The notes beneath the pieces were generated by a model. It did no database searches, was not told the origin of the DNA, and saw only the letters and a program-made list of their open reading frames with translations. A stretch of 64,000 bases of DNA from Deinandra increscens subsp. villosa (Eukaryota; Streptophyta; Magnoliopsida; Asterales; Asteraceae): NCBI GenBank assembly GCA_039602395.1, contig JBCNJP010000007.1, positions 122,794,957-122,858,956 of the forward strand, given 5' to 3'. Below, in pieces: positions 57,280-64,000 of the stretch (positions within the stretch are counted from its first letter, which is position 1; the number at the start of each line of letters is the position of its first letter). The position numbers and the translations under genes were made by a program.

Positions 57280-58160
57280 CTCGGTTAGATCGGTTTTATC
57301 TAGTCTTCTTTCATATTTATTCTCTAGATTCATGGACTTGGTTAAGAATACTCAAGAATTGGAAAATTTGCAACGGTCCTCTTTGTGGAGTAGTGGCCCG
57401 AATAAGAAGAAAATTAATTAGGTCTCATGGTCAGTGGTTGCTTTCCCTATTAAGAGGGGGGGGGGGGGGGGGGGTTCTCGGTATTCATGCCCTTAAAGTG
57501 GCCAATGTAAGTCTTATCTCTCGGTGGGGTGGAAGTTCCACATGGAATGTGATGCTCTTCGGAGGTAAGTCATTATCAGTTTGTATCATAACCCTCGGAT
57601 TCCTTGGTATATCTGGACATGCTCTATGTGGGTCTAGAAGGTTGCATCGAAGAGGCTGTTAATAAGGGAGTGCTGCCTATAATTTTGGTCAAAAAGCTGG
57701 CCTTTAGGTATTTGGGGAGTAGTTCTTATGTGCATGAGTGGAATAATTGAGTTTCAACTAAGGTAGATATGGGCGTATCGGGTTGAATCACCATCGACGT
57801 TCCTCGGTGTGGTTCCCGTGGTGCGAGAAGAGACCGGAATCTGTTGATCATCTATTTCTTTCATGTGAGGTGGCTACTTTGGTTTGGGACGAGTATCGCT
57901 CCCTAGTTACATGTTCCTCCCATTTATAGCGTCTCGATGATGGATATTTTGCAGCTTCATAGGGTCACAGAAGGAGGTAAGTATAGAAAAAAGTGGATTG
58001 GTCTGTGGTGCTCGTGACGTTATGGTTGCTTTGAAATGCACGCAACACTTTAGTCTTCAACGGAAGGACGCTGACTATTCATGAGATTGTTATGGAGATT
58101 AAAGAGTGGGCTATGTTTTGGGTGTTGAACAGGTCGAAGGGGAGGGGGTAACTTTGGTGT
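57280..58160 (+). pseudogene. LINE reverse-transcriptase C-terminal fragment
   Basis: Broken frames include LGIHALKVANVSLISRWGG (canonical GGLGIGSL...N.ALL.KWWW) and, further on, CEKRPESVDHLFLSCEVATL followed by VWDEY, the zf-RVT motif of plant LINEs. Stops and frame changes are numerous. A G-run of about 18 bases near 57456 has replaced part of the GGLG segment. The 139-codon open frame at the left end is a by-product. Confidence 0.7.
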
Positions 58161-58870
58161 TTGTTTTTGTCTTGTGTAGGTAGCCTTGTTAGTTTCTTGC
58201 AGTGGCGGAGCCAGAAATTATTTCCTATGGGGTCGTTTTTTTGTGTTAGAATTTCTAACGAGGTGACTTTAAAATATTCGAGTCGGGTCTATTGAGTCGG
58301 TAATATAATGAAACAAGATGCATTAACAAAAAATACATTGTCATTATAAAACACATAATAAAATACATTGTCAATAAAAACACATTCATTTAGTTGCGAA
58401 ACAAGAATGTGTATTTCGAAATTTTGAATGAGAAACCATAAAAAGTGTTCGTATATTGTAAAAGAGGGTTTGTAGATCGAAATTCCTTAATGGAGGTTGT
58501 ACGTATATCGTAGTAAGTAACAAAAAAAAAATTAATAATAATGGAAAAACGAACCACTAGGGGAACTAAGAGTCTAAGATTTGGTGTTATATGTTTGGGG
58601 CATAAGTTTAAAACCATAAAGTCAATGTAAAATCCCCTTTAAAAAATATATTTGCTTAATTGCAGGTTCGAACACGAGAAAAGGTCGGCTAAACTTTTGA
58701 AAAAGAACAACACCACTAGGCCAACTACAACTTTGAGTTTTATGTTGGGGCAAGACATATAAAAATATTGGTGTCAGTGTAAAATACGCTTAAATACGTT
58801 CTACTACGATTTTAAAATTTATTGGTGTCGCTTGAGCCCATCCCACTTGTAACAAAAATAAATAAATGGG
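58161..58870. other. Intergenic with one hAT-like end
   Basis: CAGTGGCGGAGCCAGAAA at 58200 looks like the left end of another hAT-type element of the kind at 16036 and 53476, but I could not find its right end or target duplication. No gene. Confidence 0.35.
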
Positions 58871-58995
58871 GGTTACATGTTGTGCCAGGGGGTTTCTGAT
58901 CTATGGTGGGTTTCCTCCTGATAGGGATTGGAGATGATCGGATAGGTGGGTAATGTCCCTGTCAGTGATCCAAATTTGCCGTTCAAAAAAAAAAT
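58871..58995 (+). mobile_element. Short SINE-like retroposon, plus strand
   Basis: Starts near GTTACATGTTGTGCCAGG, similar to the 5' part of the element at 17084 (CATGTTGTCCCAGGAGG), and ends TTTGCCGTTC plus an A-run. The middle differs. Its A-tail abuts the TA tract in which the next element sits. Confidence 0.45.
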
Positions 58996-59006
58996 ATATT
59001 TATATA

Positions 59007-59184
59007 GGGTTAGGTTCAAATGAGAACTTTTTGTTTTGAGAACCTTTGAGAACTAAATCTCCACCACTAATTTCAGTTGGGGACCACTACAATTCATGGG
59101 AGGGGTATATGTAAATATAACTAGTGGCTTAAAATGGTTCTCAAAAGTTCTCTCAACCAATTAGTTATCAAATGATACTCTCCC
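59007..59184. mobile_element. Small TIR element at a TA tract, 178 bp
   Basis: GGGTTAGGTTCAAATGAG left end, right end (complement) GGGAGAGTATCATTTGATAA. Flanked by TATATA. Sister copy of 39261-39439. It lies about 250 bases upstream of the tubulin TATA box. Confidence 0.7.
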
Positions 59185-59430
59185 TATATATATATATATG
59201 TATTTCAACCTTATTAGTTATTAGCATCCTCGTTTAAACAAATGCAACACAGTAGTTTTTTAAACAGAAAACAAACGTAAAATTCAAAAATCATATTTTA
59301 AATCAAATCCAAAATGTCACTAATAATTAACCGTCAACTCAACATAAACCATGGTTTACCATCATCACGTCTCGAATCCGTAGCCCGTCAATCTAACCAT
59401 AGTTAGCGTATCACTCACTCCACTCCCTGC

Positions 59431-59438
59431 TATAAATA
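59431..59438 (+). promoter_or_regulatory. TATA box of the alpha-tubulin gene
   Basis: TATAAATA, 145 bases before the ATG, followed by AAACCCTA (59442-59449), a telo-box-like motif common near start sites of plant genes for growth and translation. A CT-rich leader follows. Confidence 0.65.
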
Positions 59439-59575
59439 ACCAAACCCTATGTTTTCGAACCGCATACCTTCTGCATCTCAAGGCGTCTTGATAAACGCCT
59501 TTTGATTCCGAGTGTTCTTCGCAATCAAATTCTCATTTTCATTTCTAGTCTTCTTAAGTCAGTTATTCAACGAAA

Positions 59576-62283
59576 ATGAGAGAGTGCATCTCGATCCACA
59601 TCGGTCAGGCCGGAATTCAGGTCGGAAATGCATGCTGGGAACTATACTGCCTGGAGCATGGGATTCAGGTTTGTTTCCATCTCTTTGTTGAATACATACG
59701 TAATTAGAGCTTACGATATGTAGCGGTTCGTCAGATCTAGTTGTTTGAAGTGAATTAGTTGTAGATCTGTCGGATCTTCGTGATCTGTTTGATATTTTCA
59801 TTGATCTGATCTCTTTGTATCGGATTTGGCACAGTTTGTGTAGTTATCTGCTTAATGTACGCAATTTTCACAATATTAGGCGTTTTTAACGCGGATTTGC
59901 ATCTATTGGACTAGGCAGTTACGGATCCGTTTTATTCTGTTTTCGAAGTTCTATTTTTACTTATACTTTTTTATCGATCAGATCAACGAATTGGCTTAAA
60001 AAGGTTTCTAGATCTGGATGGACTAATCTGGCATAGGAAAGACTACTGTCATTTCGTGAATTTTGAATTTGTTTTGCTCAAAATTTAGGATCATTTGAAG
60101 AAAAAATAAGACTTATTGCCTCGATCTACCAACGTTTCACATTGTTTAAACAATTTTATCATTGGTTGTTTCAACCTTTAAGTCAATGGCATTTGTTGAA
60201 TCCGAAATTCATGTTTATAAAATGCAAATCAAAATGTTTTTTTTCAGAACCAGTAGATCGCTAGTTACCGTTAAAACAATTTGATCTTATCCCAATCGCC
60301 AAATATAGTTTTTTGATAAAAAGTATCTTCAGGGGGCTGAAGTCATATGTAGTTCAAACTTTCTAATTCAATTTTATTAAATTTTGTTTTAGTTTTCAAT
60401 TATGAACAGTTTTAAGTGTTTTAGTTTCTGTCTTTTTTAAGTCATAAAAAAATACAAGTCCTGGTGCCATTATTTTACCTTGTGAAATAAAAAAATACAA
60501 GCCTCTGTTCTTTTGCATATCTGATGTTTTGATGTTCTTTGCAGCCTGATGGACAGATGCCTAGTGACAAGACCATTGGAGGAGGTGATGATGCCTTCAA
60601 TACTTTCTTCAGTGAAACTGGTGCAGGGAAGCATGTTCCTCGTGCTGTCTTTGTTGATCTGGAGCCAACTGTGATTGATGAAGTGCGTACGGGTACTTAC
60701 CGACAACTGTTCCACCCTGAACAATTGATCAGTGGCAAAGAAGATGCTGCCAACAATTTCGCTCGTGGTCATTACACAAGTATGGATCAATCTATCCCTA
60801 TAGTTCAATTGTTTATTTCCTCTGGTTTTAAACCATTGCAGTGAATTTATTGCGTTTCTGTTTCAGTTGGGAAAGAGATTGTCGACCTCTGTTTGGACCG
60901 TATCAGAAAGCTTGCTGACAACTGCACCGGTCTCCAGGGTTTCTTGGTTTTTAACGCTGTTGGAGGTGGTACTGGATCTGGTTTGGGATCCCTGCTTCTT
61001 GAACGGCTCTCTGTTGATTATGGGAAGAAATCCAAGCTTGGTTTCACCGTCTACCCGTCTCCACAAGTCTCGACTTCTGTTGTTGAGCCCTACAACAGTG
61101 TCCTTTCTACCCACTCCCTCTTGGAGCACACTGATGTTGCCATTCTTCTTGACAATGAAGCCATTTATGATATTTGCAGGCGGTCTCTTGACATTGAGCG
61201 TCCCACCTATACAAACCTTAATCGTCTTGTCTCTCAGGTAACACAAGCAATGTGGGTATTGGGTATACGTGTTTACAATCTTTTGTGATTAAAAATCATG
61301 TCTTGAGATGCCTGTTAACTAAAACCTGAATTTAAATTCATTTCAAAAACCTTCTTGAAATTATCAAATACTTTACTACACTCTGAAGGATTCTATAATT
61401 TTAATAGTTTCTAGTTTCTATCAACTTTAAGCCTCTATTTGTTTTATTTTATTTTTAAATGAAATATAATATGTTAATGTATCAGAGGTAAATTGGTTTT
61501 CTGGTTTTTCTGTCAGGTTCATGTTTTTTTTTCTACTATATGGATATCATACACACATATTTGTTGTTTTTTTGAATTACTGCATACATACATCTTAATC
61601 TTGGACCCCTGTGTTTGTTTCTTATTCAGGTTATTTCATCCCTGACTGCATCTTTGAGGTTCGATGGTGCCCTGAACGTTGATGTGACCGAGTTCCAGAC
61701 CAACTTGGTTCCCTACCCAAGGATCCACTTCATGCTTTCCTCTTATGCTCCAGTGATTTCAGCTGAGAAGGCATACCATGAGCAGCTATCTGTTGCTGAG
61801 ATCACCAACAGTGCCTTTGAGCCATCTTCCATGATGGCCAAGTGTGACCCTCGACACGGGAAGTACATGGCATGCTGTCTGATGTACCGTGGTGATGTTG
61901 TCCCCAAGGATGTTAATGCCGCTGTTGCAACCATCAAGACCAAGAGGACGATCCAGTTTGTTGACTGGTGTCCTACCGGTTTCAAATGTGGTATTAACTA
62001 CCAGCCACCGACTGTGGTGCCTGGTGGAGATCTGGCTAAGGTGCAGAGGGCCGTTTGCATGATCTCTAACTCGACTAGTGTGGCGGAGGTGTTCTCCCGC
62101 ATTGACCACAAGTTTGACCTGATGTATGCTAAACGTGCTTTTGTTCACTGGTATGTGGGTGAGGGTATGGAGGAAGGAGAATTCTCTGAAGCGCGCGAGG
62201 ATCTTGCTGCGTTGGAGAAGGATTATGAAGAGGTTGGTGCTGAAGGTGCAGAGGATGATGGTGATGAAGGAGAAGAGTACTAG
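59576..62283 (+). CDS. TUA: Alpha-tubulin, 450 aa, four exons
   Basis: Exons 59576-59668, 60545-60779, 60867-61237 and 61630-62283 give a 450-residue protein, the normal length. Alpha-tubulin pairs with beta-tubulin to build microtubules and binds non-exchangeable GTP. Visible landmarks: N-terminal MREC, HIGQAGIQVGNACWE, Lys40 in MPSDKTIGGG, the GTP-binding glycine loop GGGTGSG (142-148), RPTYTNLNRLVSQ, catalytic Glu254 in NVDVTEFQTNL that stimulates GTP hydrolysis on the partner beta subunit, WCPTGFKCGINYQPP and the acidic tail ending GEEY with the C-terminal tyrosine used in the detyrosination cycle. All introns are GT-AG. The long first intron (876 bp) follows Gln31; such leader introns often enhance plant tubulin expression (general knowledge, not seen here). 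No damage seen, so it is very likely functional. The paralogue number within the TUA family cannot be assigned from sequence alone. Confidence 0.98.
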
Positions 62284-62622
62284 ATAAGAGAGCGGTTGTA
62301 ATGGTTGTGTTTGATGTTTTGTGGTGTTTGGATTGTGATCAATGTCTTGTTGTTTTGGAACTATGTAATCTCATGTTTGATTCAAGTCTTGTGGTATGAA
62401 GTTGTGTTAGCAATCCTGTCTAGTTTACAATCCTGTCTGGTTTACAGTTTTACATATCGATGGCGGTCTGCATGGTGCTGATGGTTCCGAACCCATCTCT
62501 TCAAACTGACCCAAATTCGTTTTCAGATTTTATGGAAAACTTTCATCTTAAAAAAATAATTTTCAGTTTCAGTTATGTGTTTATGAGTTGCAAAGTATCA
62601 ATATATTTATATACTTGCATAT
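62284..62622. other. 3' UTR and downstream flank of alpha-tubulin
   Basis: GT-rich stretches (TTGTGTTTGATGTTTTGTGG region) are typical of plant 3' UTRs. No canonical AATAAA was seen close to the stop. Confidence 0.4.
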
Positions 62623-62990
62623 AAGAGGTACACAAACCGTTTTTTTTCTTTCTTTCAAACCGGTTCTAGTTTGCTAACTCCACCGTCGTAACCGGTTTTT
62701 TAATAACCGGTTCGGTTTGTAATCGGTTTGGAAGCAAAATGTGTGTAATTGGTTTGTAACCGATGAGACCAGTTAGAGATCGGTTAGCCGGGTATTTATG
62801 CTGGTTTTTATCGGGTTTTTTTAACCGGTTAGTGAAAAACCGGTTTGGAGACTAAGTATTCTAATGGTTTGTAACCGACGGTGAGGTTAGAAACCGGGAC
62901 CAATTTGGTTCTAACCGTTTTTTAAATCAGTTTCTAGTTACTGAAACGATTTTGGTTACCAAACTAGGTTTTTTTAACAACTCTACTTGC
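62623..62990. repeat. Candidate MITE rich in AACCGGTT words
   Basis: Ends AGAGGTACACAAACCG and (complement) AGAGTTGTTAAAAAAACC are roughly inverted. The interior repeats ACCGGTT, CGGTTTG and GGTTTGTAACCG many times. A target duplication was not established. Confidence 0.35.
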
Positions 62991-63866
62991 ATAATTGCAT
63001 TTCCAGTACAAGGATCTAGTAAAACTTAACACGTATGAATACACAACGGGTTAAATAAACTCGTTTTGAGTGCTTTATTATAAAAGGTAGAGAGATGATT
63101 TCACAATAATGTAAAGCTAGGATTTAGAAGTTTAAAACAGATTGATTCCTAAACCCGTTGCCGCTTTCAGGTCGTCATTCTGACTCGCGCCCAAGCAAAC
63201 CTAATATGAACCCAGTTGTGGCCCAATATAGTCCAGCTTATCATTATATAAACACCCATATGGGCATATTAAAGCAATATTTTGATAATTGGGCTTAGTT
63301 TTGCCTAGAAAAAATAAATAAATCTAGGTTCTAAACAAACAAACACTACATATTGGCCCAAGTTCCTCATTATTTCATATTGTTATACCCTTGATCACTT
63401 ACTTGATTGATTTTCTACAGTTTATGAGATCTTTGTTATATGCACCTAATGGAATCATGGAACTTGTAACATGTAATAGGTCTATGAACTATACTAATTA
63501 TTACATATTTCTTTAGAGGCTTAGATGATAGACTTATGAAATTGTGCTATTTTGTCCAGTTACTTGTTAAATAGTTATGCTACTTCGAGGACTTAGTACT
63601 ATGTTACCCAAAATTTTGGAGAACTCATTGGGGCTGAATAACGTGACACTATTCATGACAGTGTTTTTTAAGCTTACAACCTCTGTGTTTAGCACTTAAG
63701 GAGTATATTGGCCACAATTATATGAGAGATGTATTGATTGATCCTAGTTCAATTCAGTTTCAACTCTGAGTACTTGATTTATTGATATATCAATGTCGTG
63801 TAGGTCAGTGCGGTATCACTTTTAAGTATTATACAATAGTTTTTTCATAGAAATCCATGATTAATT
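62991..63866. other. Intergenic, nothing recognised
   Basis: AT-rich, no gene or repeat border seen. Confidence 0.3.
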
Positions 63867-63869
63867 TAG

Positions 63870-64000
63870 GGGCTGTTTGGCAGGATCTGTATTATCAAGT
63901 GCTGAATCAGTAAGAGTTCTGATTGTATAAGAGGTACTGAATCAGATAGTGCTGAACCAGTAAGTGTTGTTTGGTTGGACCTCTGAAGGGTCATGCAGAA
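63870..64000. mobile_element. Left end of a Harbinger-type element, cut by the window edge
   Basis: TTA followed by GGGGCTGTTTGGCAGG, a typical Tourist/Harbinger terminus, then subterminal GTGCTGAATCAGTAAG words repeated three times before the window ends. Confidence 0.45.

Noticed and set aside
57243..57662. A 139-codon open frame with a poly-Gly run
   Set aside because: The Gly run is a G homopolymer inside a broken LINE polymerase; LINE motifs appear in parts of this frame and in others, so it is a by-product of a dead LINE.
60470..62148. Several antisense open frames of 80-127 codons across the tubulin gene
   Set aside because: They are shadows of highly constrained tubulin exons on the opposite strand and match no protein type.

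Overview
This window is plant nuclear DNA from a eudicot. Its genes are spliced with GT-AG and GC-AG introns, it encodes an alpha-tubulin ending in -EEY, and it carries plant Copia, Helitron, Harbinger, hAT, MULE-like, SINE and LINE remnants. No prokaryotic, organellar or viral gene cluster was seen. SINE/LINE tails of the form GCCGTTCAAAA are reminiscent of Asteraceae, but that assignment is an impression, not a demonstration.

Genes are few: (1) the first two exons of a serine carboxypeptidase-like gene (1242-2986, minus) with a 1.35 kb inverted-repeat transposon in intron 1; (2) a 65-residue basic protein gene (14466-14663, minus); (3) a complete eight-exon homologue of the 16S rRNA m3U methyltransferase RsmE, probably organellar (22503-26834, minus); (4) two near-identical two-exon genes for a 94-residue secreted peptide precursor (29481-29866 and 54672-55060, plus); (5) a complete four-exon alpha-tubulin gene (59576-62283, plus).

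Layout. 1-16.5 kb: SCPL fragment, then a dense run of short DNA transposons, many with exact target duplications. 17.3-19.3 kb: a young Copia derivative with identical 198-bp LTRs whose primer-binding site is joined directly to the reverse transcriptase. 21.7-26.8 kb: a solo LTR followed by the rsmE-like gene. 24.5-34.5 kb: a ~4 kb segment carrying rsmE exons 1-2 is repeated about 6 kb away (A and A'), leaving a truncated second copy. 29.2-30.5, 39.5-41.3 and 53.7-55.7 kb: full or partial copies of the secreted-peptide locus (B, B', B''). 34.6-53.7 kb: an accessory island of nested elements, comprising two large TIR elements lying in (TA)n tracts, two Helitrons, a Harbinger element with a low-complexity core, and an unusual bidirectional array of TGAGTT motifs. 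55.7-64 kb: LINE and SINE remnants, then alpha-tubulin and its flank.

The genes do not form a pathway. The striking content is structural: paralogous segments serve as 'empty sites' that prove individual insertions, promoters were copied and cut by transposons, and possible host-gene pieces sit inside elements. I found no convincing undescribed enzymatic or defence system; the best candidates for novelty are the duplicated secreted-peptide genes, the TGAGTT array element and the deleted Copia derivative.
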